A stretch of 64,000 nt of DNA from Acanthochlamys bracteata (taxonomy: Eukaryota > Streptophyta > Magnoliopsida > Pandanales > Velloziaceae): the NCBI GenBank assembly GCA_019914995.1, contig CM034139.1:5868461-5932460 (forward strand), in the 5' to 3' direction. The position numbers and the translations under genes are program-made. The notes beneath the pieces were generated by a model. The model saw only the letters and a list, made by a program, of their open reading frames with translations. It was not told the origin of the DNA and made no database searches. This document shows positions 34,589-46,400 of this stretch, in pieces. Numbering within the stretch: position 1 is the first letter of the stretch; the number at the start of each line of letters is the position of its first letter.

Positions 34589-36175
34589 ATGAAAATCCCT
34601 ATAGCTCCAACAACAACCAACAGTTCACCGCTTGCTTCTGAAGACGATTTCTCTTACTACTACTCTTTCTTCCAAGACGCTTTTGCATTACCTGAATTTC
34701 CTGAAATGCCCCGGAAGAAACGGAGAAGAGATAATAACAACGGCGGCGGAGATGAAGACGGTGGCGGTGATGGTGGTGGAGAAAATAAGCCGGCGGGAAT
34801 TGGAAAGAGAAGATCGATTGCTAAGATATTGACTAGTTTAGCTGTTCTTGATGCACAGGAGGAGTCCGACCGCCATGCGGCGGACGATGTTTCCGAGCGG
34901 CAGCTGGCTAATTTGAAATCCAATCACGATCAGAAAATTGAAGCTGCGGTTGAGTTTACTAGCAGAATGGAAGAGCAATTCAACGCGGAAGAAGTAGAAG
35001 CCAGCACGCTTCGTTCGAAACGCGCCCTTGCGGCGGAGACGGCGGTGGCTGTTGCTGTTGCCGAAAATTCTACGGGGCCTACTTCGACTGCTGCCCAGAC
35101 GCCGCACCATCACCGGAGGCTTTGGGTGAAAGACCGGTCGCGGGCGTGGTGGGATCGATGCAATCACCCGGACTTTCCAGAGGAAGAATTCAGGAAGGCA
35201 TTCAGAATGAGTCGAGCAACGTTCGATATGATTTGTGAAGAGTTGGGCTCGGCGGTGGCCAAAGAGGATACCATGCTCCGCGCGGCGATCCCCGTTCGAC
35301 AGCGTGTAGCTGTCTGTATCTGGAGGCTTGCCACCGGCGAACCTCTCCGGCTTGTTTCGAAGCGGTTTGGGCTTGGGATCTCTACCTGTCATAAGCTTGT
35401 TCTTGAAGTCTGCTCTGCTATTAAATCAGTACTCATGCCTAAATTCCTCCAGTGGCCAGACGATAACGCCGCTGCCGTGATCAAGTCCCGGTTCAATTCG
35501 ATATCTGGAATTCCCAATGTCGTTGGATCAATGTACACAACGCATATTCCTATAATTGCTCCCAAAGTCTCAGTCGCTGCTTACTTCAATCGCCGTCACA
35601 CAGAGCGGAATCAGAAGACTTCGTACTCAATCACAGTTCAGGGAGTTGTTGATCCTGATGGCGTCTTCACTGATGTTTGCATTGGGTGGCCTGGATCAAT
35701 GCCTGATGACCAGGTGCTCGAGAAATCTGCGTTGTACCAGCGTGCGGCTGCAGGAATGCTGAAGAATTCATGGATCGTGGGTAGCTCAGGGTATCCATTG
35801 ATGGACTGGGTACTAGTTCCCTACACTCGGCAGAACTTAACTTGGACTCAACATGCCTTCAATGAAAAGATTGGGGAAGTTCAACGTGTGGCAAAAGACG
35901 CATTCACAAGGCTCAAGCGGCGTTGGAGTTGCTTGCAAAGGAGGACGGAGGTGAAGCTGCAGGACTTACCTGTGGTGCTGGGCGCTTGTTGTGTTTTGCA
36001 TAACATTTGTGAGCTTCAGAAAGAAGAGGTGGATCCAGAGCTCAAGTATGAGCTCATTGATGATGAGATGGTGCCAGAGGATAGCCTCCGTTCAATCACC
36101 TCTATGCAGGCAAGGGACAGCATTGCTCACAATCTTTTGCATCATGGACTTGCAGGGACAGGATTTATCCGCTAG
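34589..36175 (+). CDS. Domesticated PIF/Harbinger (HARBI1/ALP1-like) transposase-derived protein
   Basis: An intronless 528-residue protein starting at the ATG that gives MKIPIAPTTT. It belongs to the HARBI1/ALP1 family with a DDE_Tnp_4 core (about residues 310-470). It closely resembles what I recall of the Arabidopsis At5g12010 protein (GSMYTTHIPIIAPK, VFTDVCIGWPGSMPDDQVLE, HAFNEKIGEVQRVAKDAF, LGACCVLHNICEL). The N-terminal 170 residues hold a basic cluster PRKKRRR (41-47) and a Gly/Asp-rich linker. The helix-turn-helix-like region is RQRVAVCIWRLATGEPLRLVSKRFGLG (about 238-263). The acidic triad is eroded: active enzymes have DGTHI, GDSGY and an IE before AF, whereas here these are YTTHI, GSSGY and AKDAF. 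So it is likely a DNA- or chromatin-binding host protein. No terminal repeats flank it. Confidence 0.9.
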   Translation: MKIPIAPTTTNSSPLASEDDFSYYYSFFQDAFALPEFPEMPRKKRRRDNNNGGGDEDGGGDGGGENKPAGIGKRRSIAKILTSLAVLDAQEESDRHAADDVSERQLANLKSNHDQKIEAAVEFTSRMEEQFNAEEVEASTLRSKRALAAETAVAVAVAENSTGPTSTAAQTPHHHRRLWVKDRSRAWWDRCNHPDFPEEEFRKAFRMSRATFDMICEELGSAVAKEDTMLRAAIPVRQRVAVCIWRLATGEPLRLVSKRFGLGISTCHKLVLEVCSAIKSVLMPKFLQWPDDNAAAVIKSRFNSISGIPNVVGSMYTTHIPIIAPKVSVAAYFNRRHTERNQKTSYSITVQGVVDPDGVFTDVCIGWPGSMPDDQVLEKSALYQRAAAGMLKNSWIVGSSGYPLMDWVLVPYTRQNLTWTQHAFNEKIGEVQRVAKDAFTRLKRRWSCLQRRTEVKLQDLPVVLGACCVLHNICELQKEEVDPELKYELIDDEMVPEDSLRSITSMQARDSIAHNLLHHGLAGTGFIR

Positions 36176-36742
36176 TTTTGCTGAAAATTTGAAACTGGAC
36201 TATTTATGACATTCATTCACTTGGGAGAATTTTTTAGATAGATAGTTTCTTTGTAAAGATACTTGATGATTTTCAATATGACTGATAGGTTGTAGGCAAA
36301 TACAGGAAGGTGATTACAGAATCACAGATTGTAACCTGATAGGAGTTTTGTGTTTGTTATTCTTGCTGTGTGTTGTTATTCTTGTCATCAGTTCGTAGCA
36401 ACTGTGTGTTTTATTGTTTGTTAACTTTGATGAAAATTTTGAAGTAATTCATAGACAGAATGTTGATCAGTAACTATAACTGCATATGTTGGTCTTGTAG
36501 TTGTTCATGTGCTGCGGTTCTATGGTATTCACGCTGATTTGTGAGTTACAATTACTTATTTGTATAGTAGAGGGCTTATATTGTGAAAGCAACCTATCAA
36601 TTACGAGATTGCCAACACTTCTGAAATTTACAAAATCAGTCTTCTGAAGAAGTAAATACTACCCAACACCCTATCTTTCTCTTCTGCTGTTGCCGCCGGG
36701 GACAAACAAGCAAGAGAGCGATCGATTGATTGGTAGAGAGAG
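36176..36742. other. 3' tail of the transposase-derived gene and CYP57 leader
   Basis: About 570 bp without another coding sequence. The final 100 bp (from about 36640) are balanced and read as the CYP57 leader. Confidence 0.4.
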
Positions 36743-39700
36743 ATGTCGACAGTGTACGCTCTAGAGCCGCCGACGAAGGGGAAAGTGGTGATGAGCACAA
36801 CCATGGGCCCACTCGATATCGAGCTTTGGCCAAAAGAAGCGCCCAAGGCTGTGAGAAACTTCGTGCAGCTCTGCCTCGAGGGTTACTACGACCGCACCGT
36901 CTTCCACCGGGTTATCAAATCTTTCCTCGTTCAAGGCGGCGATCCCACCGCCACCGGCCGAGGTACATCAATTTCTTTTACCTCTCAGCTCTTTCCCTTG
37001 TTCTTCTGCTTCTTCGAATTTACCTTTCTGCCACGATCCTCTTCTCTAATTAGCTTCTGATTGAACTTTAAGTGCATTAGTTGGGTGTTATATTTGAGAA
37101 AGAAGATATTTTGAAGCGTGTCATGATTCTTGTAATGTTTTGATTACCTTTTGATGCTGAATGAACTGCTAACTAGATGATGGGTAGTGCAATTTATGGA
37201 AAAATTTGGGATTTGAAGGCGAACTTAGGAATATGAATTGTTATATTTGTGAATTTATCTGATGGTTGTTTAGGGTCCTGTCCGTGTGCATGAGTCTTGG
37301 GTTAGCAGTGATTGGATAGGCAAGCCGTCTTGGTTTTCAAATTGATACCATTGGCAGAAAATTTCTGTACGGACATGCTCATAATACAATGAAGAAGCAA
37401 TGTATTTGGAAACTTTTGGATTGAAGACCGTTTGATTGACATGGAACTTCTATGTTTCTTTAATCTATTTAAGCATACCAGTTTGATGAATTTAGCTTCT
37501 TTTTTGTTCAGTTTAAATCTCAATGAAATGACTAGGCCTCCACGATAGTATTTCACCGTAGCTGCTTGCTAACTGTAAAAACTATTTACTTGACATGAAT
37601 TCTTAAGTGAAACTGTGTTTTTCTGACTTGAAGGTGGTGAAAGCATCTATGGAGGCACATTTGCAGATGAGTTTCATTCCCGTCTTAAATTCAACCACAG
37701 GGGCTTGGTTGCATGTGCAAATGCTGGATCTCCACATTCTAACGGTAGCCAGTTCTTCATAACATTAGATCGTTGTGATTGGCTTGATAAAAAGAACACA
37801 ATTTTTGGGAAGGTGATGATGGCTAATTGTTGCTGGAGCTGATAGCTAGAAGGTATTGCTTGAACTAACTCTTCAAGTTTCAGGTCACAGGTGATTCCAT
37901 CTATAACCTTCTGAGATTGGGAGAAGTTGAGACTGATAAGGATGATAGGCCTTTGGAACCACCAAAAATCCTGTCTGTAGAGGTTTTTTCTTATGTTCTT
38001 TCATTCACGCTATTCATCTGGAATGGTTTAGTTAAAACACATCATAGTTCATTTACAGCTGAACTTATATGCAAGTTTCTGTCATAGACAGTTCTTGCAG
38101 TCACATATGTAAATTGTGCACTAGATATTATAACTGTTACACCCTACAGTCAGTAGAAGATTCTTTAATCGATTGGTTATTTAAGTGTGAGGCTTGAGGC
38201 CACTCAAAATTATTTGATTCAGGTTTTGTGGAATCCTTTTGATGATATTGTACCTAGACAGCTGCATAAGAAGCCTCCACCTAGTCTAAAGGCAGATACA
38301 GAGGAACAAGATCGGAAGAATCTAGCTGTCAAGTTTGTATCGGTGCTATTACATTCTACAATTCACTTCTCTTCAAACGTTTTGAACTTTATTATTATGA
38401 TATTGGTACTTGTAGAAAGCTAAATGTTCTGTCCTTTGGGGAAGAAGTAGAAGAAGAGGAAAATGAAATGGAGGCTGTTGGAAAGGACAAGATCAGAAGT
38501 ATTCATGATGTCTTGAATGATCCACGTTTCATCAAAGAAGATTCAGAAAGTGACCTTCAGGTAGTAGGCTGCCCCTCTTGTCTTCTTTATCATATCCTTT
38601 TCTGATACATACTTATTTTAAGCCCAGAATTTGAGAACTATATTTTCTTTAGTGTACAAGCTTTTCCTACTTTAGCTTCTAGGCTTCTGTATTCCTTTCT
38701 TCAGTGGTGCAATAATAGATTACTGACACATATAACGTCAAAATCCTGATTGGAAGTAGCATTCTGGAAGATTAACCATATGATTCTCACTTTTTATTGT
38801 TCATGCGACTAAAGCTCTGTTCGAGCTGAATTGTGACATAAAAGATTTGTTAGTTGGCTATGGAGGCCAGTTGGATAACCATTGGGTATATTGAAGGAAG
38901 TTCTACCTCTAAGAACTTATGGCAAAACACCATTTGTAGGAATTACTCTTGTTATCACCCTGAAGAGTTTTCCTTCTCTAGAGACTGTTGCATTAGGAAG
39001 TTTTAAGTTGAGCTGCAGAATGTCAAGGTTCTTTCATTATTAGAGGTGATAGGAATGTGTACTTGATTTTGTTTGTTGAATTTTAAATTAATTGTATTTG
39101 TTTCACAAAAACCTAGATATTAGAAAGTGTTGATCCATTTTCAGTCTATGTACCAATGGTCAGAATTCCTTGGAAGCCGAAAAAAAGAAGGGCATTCAAA
39201 TAGCTGTAAGGGATGCCTTGAGTTCAAGGAGAGGCATTTCTAATAAGAATGAAGATCGTTATGATACTGATAATATCAGTGATGGTGATGATGATGAGGC
39301 CATGTTTGATGCTCGAATGCGTTCTCAAATTATTAAGAAGCGCATGGAGTTGGGAGATTTCAACACTCAGAAAAAAGTAGCAACAGGTTGATAATTCTTT
39401 TCTCATATGAATTCTTTTTTCTGCTTTGTTATTTCCTCAATACAAAAGCAAGTAAATATATCTTAGTCTGTCACAAGCTTTAATCAACAATAAAATTCTG
39501 CAACCATGCTGTCTATCACTTGAATGTGCATGTGTACTAAAAAGCTGTATGGATGGACCCCTTTTCATATTTAAATGGAAGGTAGCATTTTGGTTAGTTA
39601 TGTACTTGCTAATTTGCCAATGTTCATCTGTAGTCTGTAACAGTACAAAGTTGCTAACTGTCTTCAGATAATAGGATATTATATTTGACCTTTGTTAGAT

Positions 39701-41789
39701 GTTAATTCTTGCTTTGATCCTGCTCGACTCTCTCAAACTCAAGATCAAAATAGGTCCAAACTCCTCACTAAAGCTAATTAACAAATTTGAATTCGATAAT
39801 TCATTATTTCACTTATTTGGAAATAGTGCTTGTTAAGATGATTCATATACCTGAGATGAGAGGATTGCAAGAGCAAATGTTACCAAATCGTGCCAACTAC
39901 TGTTTCTTTGGTGTGACTAAAATTGGGCTCTCAAGGTTCAAAACTTTGTGAAAGTATTTATATGGTTTCACTTAGCCTGACAATTATTCTGCCATTTTCT
40001 TTGTCCTGATGTTTAATTTCTTCTACCCTTCAAGATAAATGATTCTGTTAAGCCTATCTGCAGGTAAAACTAGTCAAAAGGAGAGCAGATTGTCACCACC
40101 AAGGTACAAATTCCACTGTAGCTTATCTCCACTGAGTTATGAGTGAATGGGTCCTATATGTATGTAATTTTCTGGGCGATAATGCCATTGGCATTTGAAA
40201 CCTTTATGTATTGTATTGAATTACTGCTATGCTGATCGTGATCGCAATTCTGTTTTGGACTAGCAAGAAAACTAGTGATGTTAGTTTCTTTGATTGCATT
40301 AGTAAGTTGTTTCTTGTAAATATTGTGAAGTAAGTTGGCTTGCGTGATAGAAGTTTTAGTTGGTGATTGTCCAAGGCAATTTTGAATCATCGGAGTGACT
40401 TTTTTAACATACGGCTACTAGAGAATAATTGAAGAGGAGATGGAATCAGATGGAAGATGCATGAGATTTAGAAGTCCCATACAAAATTTCCTCATTCTCA
40501 GCCTCCTACAAAGTGGTCCCACTAAGTTCTTCTAGACTAACTAGAGATTTTCACAAGGACTTTCTACCAATTTGGAAACTCCTTCTAAATCAGTATGTTG
40601 CTGTTTTTTCACATCTTAAAGGCCCAAGACTCACTCATACACATGCACGCTTATATAGAACTTGTTTGTCTTTTGTGTTTGGCTCAAGGATGCCTACTTC
40701 TTTCAACCTGAGACTCATACTCAGTTCAGTTTTATACTCAAGGAATTGACTATGTTCGTGTAATTAATTGCTTCGGGTGTTTCACAACATTGAATGCAAC
40801 TACTGAAAGGAGGAACACAATCTGCTTAGAGTTGCATTTAGTCTAAGTTCAAAGTAAAATAAGCGACACGCACTTTGTGATGCATTATTTCATTGCTAAG
40901 CAGGAGCGATGTTGCATATGCTGAAGAGCATGCTCCGAAAGTTGAAAAGCTGTCCATCAAGAAAAAGGGTGTTGGTTCAGAAGCTAGAGCTGAGCGGTAT
41001 CTCAAAGCAGATACTGATATGCAGCTAATGGGCCAAGCTGAGCAAGAAAGACATGTGCATAAACAAAGGAAGCGTCGCCTTCAAGGCCGTGAAGAAGATG
41101 TAAGTCTAAGCACAATCCTTTTATCATGCTATACTCGTGTGCATCAGTTATAATATTCTATTGTATACTATTTCAGATGAGACATGAACTTTTTGAGGAA
41201 CTGTGGTTTTTAATGACGATACTGCTATACTTGTCACTTTATCATTCACTATCTGAAATACCACTGCTGTAGCGTTACGCCCACTTGAGGAGATTCTAAT
41301 TTCAAAGCATGCAGCTCTTATTACTTGATACAATGAGTTTTCTCCTTTTGTAAATGACTTCTTATATATGTAGAAGCAATTGTTCAGCCATTAAGTTTTA
41401 GGGTGGGATTTTCTTGCTGCAGACTCTAGCAAAGCTGGAGAGATTCAAAAAGTCCATTTCTAGTAAGCTTTCTTCTCCAAGTAGTAACACTTCCGAAGAG
41501 AATGAAGACGATGAGGCAGGTTGGATCGCCAACCGCTTGACGTTCATTCCTAATCCTTCTGATAAGGTTAGTCTCTCCCAATCTTATATTTCCTTCTTCT
41601 TCTTTCAGTTCGGGGTCACTCCAATTATCTATATTAAAACCTTTCTAGGATGCTATGGCACGAAAGGAAGATCCCAATGATTATGTGGTCCATGATCCTC
41701 TACTGGAGAAAGGCAAAGAGAAATTCAACAGGATGCAAGCTAAGCTTAAGCGGCGTGAGCGAGAATGGGCGGGCAAATCTCTTACATAA
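36743..41789 (+). CDS. CYP57: Cyclophilin-type peptidyl-prolyl isomerase CYP57 (CWC27-like)
   Basis: Ten GT-AG exons: 36743-36962, 37634-37812, 37884-37982, 38223-38332, 38416-38560, 39164-39386, 40064-40103, 40904-41099, 41423-41566 and 41649-41789, giving 498 residues. CYP57 is the plant relative of spliceosomal CWC27. The cyclophilin domain covers about residues 10-165. It has [16 protein letters not shown] (Arg56, Phe61, Gln64), [10 protein letters not shown] and [13 protein letters not shown] with Trp123, the canonical catalytic and binding set. The C-terminal 330 residues are hydrophilic, with Glu runs ([11 protein letters not shown]), a KKKGIQ motif and a Lys/Arg-rich end ([12 protein letters not shown]). 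Exon 7 is only 40 bp. It is intact, and about 1 kb upstream of the NLR pseudogene. Confidence 0.93.
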
Positions 41790-42786
41790 GTTGTTATAAA
41801 TGTTATTCCTTGAGTTGTTGTAGGTATAATAGAGTAAACGAGATCCATTAATGTAATGCATGAGTTGCTGTAGGTATGAGTAAACGAGATCTGCTAGTGT
41901 AATGCAATGGCTCATTTACAGTTATTAATGCAGTGAACATCTTTGGCATCGGTGGCCGTGGCTAGTTCTTTTCTAATATAAACCATCATAATTCATTCTG
42001 TTATCATTTCGTGCTAAACATTTGTATGTTTAATGTAATCTAATGTAACAGGTGATGAAAGTCAAAATTGAGAACAATTCAACAAATACTATTCTGAAAC
42101 TTCGACAACTATTACTTGATTTTGGCTTAGTAGCTGTAGATTTAGAATGGAAATTTTGAAAGACCTGACGTGGCTGATCATGGCTTGTTATCGGTCCAAT
42201 TCTTGCAGTTGTTTTTAAGAGAGAACATGATCGCATCTTTTTCAGCAGGCAGTTCGTTGCAGCTTCGCAAATCTTGACTCAGAAGGAATGACTTCATATT
42301 TGTTCGCTTTTCCTTAGCGCAGTTTAAAAATCAACTCTTGCTGGACTTCATTTTTACAGATTGCATCGGGCAGATTCTGTGGGATTTCGAGAGCAGAGTT
42401 TGAAGTAAGTCTGTCTTTAGTTTTAGTTAAATTAACTTGTTCTGATTTTCTCTATCGTGATTCGGAAACAAAAGTATCGCAAAACATTGGTTTATTAGTG
42501 TTGAGATTGTTTCGAAGTTCGAGAAAACCATGGAGTTTATGCAGTTGATGAAGTTGAAATTCTGCAAATCTTGAATCTCTTTTTCTTTATGTTTTTGCTG
42601 CTTAAATTGTTTGACGAGCAAATTAATGAGGATTTTAGGATCCTAGATCACAGGCAACTTCAAAGGTTCAAGTCTTCCTTCTTTGTTATATGATTATATT
42701 CTTTGTAGATAGACTAGCTAATCTGCCAATCCATAGATAGACTGTTCTTCAATCATGGAGTCAATTCTTTCTGTAGAGTCTATATA
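41790..42786. other. CYP57 3' tail and spacer before the NLR relic
   Basis: A short imperfect duplication (GAGTTGCTGTAGGTAT-type, with AGTAAACGAGATC) at about 41811-41905 lies in the 3' tail. No gene is seen. Confidence 0.4.
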
Positions 42787-44607
42787 ATGGAGCTAGCCAA
42801 CGGGGCAAATGCTGAAATCTTAAGGTTCATATGCACTTGTACAAGCCAGGAGTATGACTATATCAGAAATCTTGGAAGAAATATGGAAACTTTGATAAGG
42901 AAAATGAATGAGTTAAATAGCAAAGCATTGAGTGTAAGGAGAGAACTGGACAGAGCCGAGATAGAAGGCAAGACTGGGACATTTGAAGTACGTGATTGGC
43001 TGACAAATGTCGAGGACGTAAAGAAGAGTGTAGATGATATCAAAAGGAAATTCAAAAAAAGTGAGATCAGGAGCAAGCTAAAGTGGCATTCTTGTCGGAG
43101 GCTTAGCAAAAAGATCTTAAGATTTTGTGAACAAGCAACTATTCTTATGGAAAGAAGCCCATTTGTAAGTAATGCCGTTGCTGCTGAAGAGCTGCCAAAT
43201 ATCGGGCATATCTTACCTACAATCACATTGGTTGGTGAAACAACAGCTAAAGTAACTCTAAAACAAATATGGAAATGGGTAATTGGTCTAGATTTGACTA
43301 ACGAAGAAGAAGTTGAGAGAAGATCAATTAAACTGTTTACAGCCTTAACAAGGAGAAAGAGGTTTTTCTTATTCTGGATGATCTCTGGGAAGCATTCCCC
43401 TTGGAAAAAATTGGAATTCCTCAACCAAGCAAAGACAATGGTTGTAAACTAATAATAACTACTCGTTCAGTAGAAATTTGTCGAGGAATGGAAAACCCAG
43501 ATAGATGCCAGGGTAAATTTGCTTTCTGAAGAGGAAGCTTGGGATCTGTTTAAAGAAAAAATTGGAACGGGTACTTTGGTTTCTTCTGATGTACAAGCTT
43601 TTGCAAAAACAGTTGCTAAGCAATGTAGTCTGGCTGCCACTAGCACTCATTACAGTAGGAAGAGCTTTGAGGCAGGTTGATGATATAAGTTAAAGAGTCT
43701 GGAGGCACACGCTAAATGAATTGCAACGTTCTGGGGATGGAATTAAAGACATGAACAAAGATGTTTTTGTTCCTTTAAGGTTCAGTTATGAACCCCTTAA
43801 GAACAAGAGGGTCCAAGCTTGTTTCTTGTACCATGCATTGTTTCCAGAAGACTACAAAATCCCTGCCAAACATCTGATAGAATACTGGATTGGAGGGGGA
43901 CATATCGATGAAGTAAGTACTACACAAGCTGCGATGGACAAGGGTTGGGTTATATTAAACGAGTTGAAGAGTGCATGCATGTTGGAAAGTACTATTGATA
44001 TGATCAAAGATGAATGTTATATGCATGATTTGATCCGGGACATGACCATCCATATTATAAGAGAAACTGGGATGTTTGTCATCAAGCTGGTATTGATACG
44101 AAGAAAATAGCTGAGCCGGAATGGAAAGAAGAGGCTGAAATGATATCAGTAATGCAAAACAATATAGTAGAGCTACCCGGTGCACCTAATTGTCCAGAAC
44201 TGACCATCTTGCTCCTACAGAAGAACCCTCTCTTGTGCATCTCGGAATCATCATTTTTCCAGCACATGCGGACTCTCACAGTTCTTGACCTTTCCCACAC
44301 CTTGATACAGTCCCTTCCAGAATCCATATCTGAATTGATCAACCTCCGCAGATTGATGTTAGGAAACTGCAAAAGTTTGCAGCACAAGCCATCTGTAGAA
44401 AAGCTCACGGAACTCAGAGTTGTTGACATGTCCTACACCGGCATCAGTCAATTGCCTCTGGGGATGGAGGCACTAGTAAACCTAAGGCATCTTGATCTCT
44501 CTTATACCGAAAACCTCAAGATGTTTCCTGCAGGAATATTAGCTAAACTAACACATCTCGAGGAGTTCTCCACTTACAGAAGCTCATGGTTTTGGCTTTT
44601 TGAGTGA
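42787..44607 (+). pseudogene. CC-NB-LRR (RPS2-like) disease-resistance gene, decayed
   Basis: The coiled-coil part (MELANGANAEILRF onward, with YIRNLGRNMETL and EVRDWLTNVEDVKK) is open for 221 codons. NB-ARC pieces follow but are broken. The P-loop and next motif are absent: the frame jumps near 43279 from LKQIWKWV to IGLDLTNEEE. A frameshift near 43360 precedes FLILDDLWEAFPL (kinase 2) and IITTRSVEIC. An extra A near 43492 precedes SEEEAWDLF. A further shift near 43630 breaks the GLPLA motif. A TAA sits at 43691. Then RFSYEPL, FLYHALFPEDY and MHDLIRDM are readable, another shift occurs near 44070-44100, and three or four leucine-rich repeats (LTVLDLSHTLIQSLPE, LRHLDLSYTENLK) end at a stop at 44607. 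It cannot encode a working nucleotide switch. Confidence 0.88.
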
Positions 44608-44960
44608 CGGACATGGAGCTCCAGTTGTTTGGTGACTCTTCTTGTTATCTTGTGTAATTCAAAGTTTCTCAAGATTAACTAGATTTAATCTCGCATTGTT
44701 CTTCTCCTTGCGCTTCTAAGGAAATTAAAGAAGCAGAATAAGAATCATATCAGGGCTATGAGCAAACTGTTCGTGAATTTATTCTAATGAACAATGTAAA
44801 AAGTTCCTTTGTATTGAGACACAAAGGGTAAAGTATGATTACAAGGAGAAGAAAAAGAAGAAGTTCATCACTGACCCTTCAACTCATCTGTGTCTGTCTT
44901 CTCGGGCTTTGCAATCTTCGCATCCTTCGCGATTTTCTCCTGATTCACCAAAAACGGAAA
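44608..44960. other. Short spacer between two pseudogenes
   Basis: About 350 bp with no recognisable domain. The right end, from about 44880, may be the degraded C-terminal tail of the minus-strand kinase relic. Confidence 0.35.
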
Positions 44961-45535
44961 ACTCAACTCAAAATCTGTACGGCGAACAAATTCTATCACA
45001 GATTTTCATATAACAGGACAAGTGAAACAATATGCCGGAGACTGGCTTCTGTCCTGCCCACTGCCACCACCACCGCCAACATCCTTCCTTTTAGCTTCAT
45101 AAGCTATTCCAAGATTCCGAAGCCTGTTGAGTTCCGGCAATACAACAGTACAAAGATCAGGTCTATCTTTCTTCCGCAGCTCAGAACACTACAGTGCAAG
45201 CTTCGCCTAAGCGAGCGCTTCTTCACTGGGCAGTCCTTCCCTGCACGATCGAGCAGTTGGGCAAACTCCCCGTTATCGATAGCTCTTTCATCATGGTAAG
45301 TCGAGCCCATTGGTGGCCTTGCCGTTCTGAACTGCAGCAACATTACACCAAGAGAATATATATCATTGGATCCATAGCATTCCCGTCTGTTGATACTCAG
45401 GATGAATGTAGCGGAACGCTCCTGCAGCTGAACTCATGCGGTACTGCATTACATGGTCTGCAACAGAAGGCGGCACAAAACGTGCCAGCCATACGTCGCT
45501 GATCGTCCAATGTTCTCATCCTATGCCGCTGATGA
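44961..45535 (-). pseudogene. U-box receptor-like cytoplasmic kinase (PUB/RLCK) 3' fragment, decayed
   Basis: On the minus strand, pieces of a plant U-box kinase C-lobe can be followed: ISDVWLARFVPPSVADHVMQ, then YRMSSAAGAFRYIHPEYQQTG, then after a shift SNDIYSLGVMLLQFRTARPP, GSTYHDERAIDNGEFAQLLD, then after another shift ALA(stop)AKLAL(stop)CSELRKKDRPDLCTVVLPEL and NRLRNLG. Two nonsense codons and at least two frameshifts are visible. In intact family members this is followed by the U-box; here SPAYCFTCPVI before a stop may be its remnant. The N-terminal part of the kinase is not found to the right. Family assignment rests on the characteristic TARPPMG...ERAI and RKKDRPDL...VLPELNRLR strings. 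Confidence 0.75.
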
Positions 45536-46400
45536 AGTCGCTGGACAGTATCCCAGCAAGTAGCAACCATTCCTCTCTCTGATTCTCTTGTTTTGCGGAA
45601 GCGTCAATGCAATAATGCCTGCAAGAAGAGAGGAGATGAAAGAGTGCTCTCTCTTGTTTAGTTCTGTGTCAGTTTTTTCGTTACTTGTTTTGCGGGAGAA
45701 AGGTTTTGAATTCTGATGGACATCAGTTTTCTTCTTTTTGTAGGCAGTTTGTTCTCGTTAAGATTAGACACTGGCAGTTGTTTTAGCTTGTGTGGTCTCA
45801 GTATTTCGAGACCATGTGGATTCCTTTTGAACTGGTGTCTGAATTCTAACGCCTGCAATAACTGATCCAAAAATAAGAACTCAGCAAAAACGAAAAAAGA
45901 GTTTTGGTAAATATCACTATTGGCGAGTGTCAAAAGAGAACAAAACTTTTAACATTTGGTACAACACAATGTACTAATCATTATATGCCAAGATACTAGA
46001 AAGTGTTTTAATTTCGGATGTTACATATGTTTCAGATGATCATGTAAAAGAATATAGGAAAAAGTGGAACTTCCATTATGTTTCAGATGATCATGTTCTA
46101 AGAGCGAAACAATTTACGTATGTAATTAACGTGCATATAAAGCACCTTGATGCAAGTGTATTCGGCCGTTGAACTGATATTATGATAATATCAGTCTTCA
46201 GTGGGGAAAACCTGCCAAGAGATATGACAGGTGTGTTCAATTAATTCACAGTGCATGCTTGCCAAGATAATTGAGATCAGCTTCAGCACTTCTGCATAAA
46301 GGGATGTTCACTTCAACCTCGGATTTTATAACAGAGTACCCCTCCAATGTTTTCACGCAGGAACCACAGGAATAGTTGATTGGTGCTATTGATTTATGCG
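45536..46400. other. Spacer and COG8 3' tail
   Basis: No supported gene. The part right of about 46100 is the probable 3' UTR of the minus-strand COG8 gene. Confidence 0.4.

Noticed and set aside
40154-40390. 78-codon minus-strand frame inside CYP57 intron 7
   Set aside because: Sits in a CYP57 intron, no recognisable domain, composition like the surrounding intron.
44835-45299. 154-codon plus-strand frame (MITRRRKRRSSS...)
   Set aside because: It is the opposite strand of the U-box kinase relic, which explains the sequence better through RKKDRPDL and VLPELNRLR on the minus strand.
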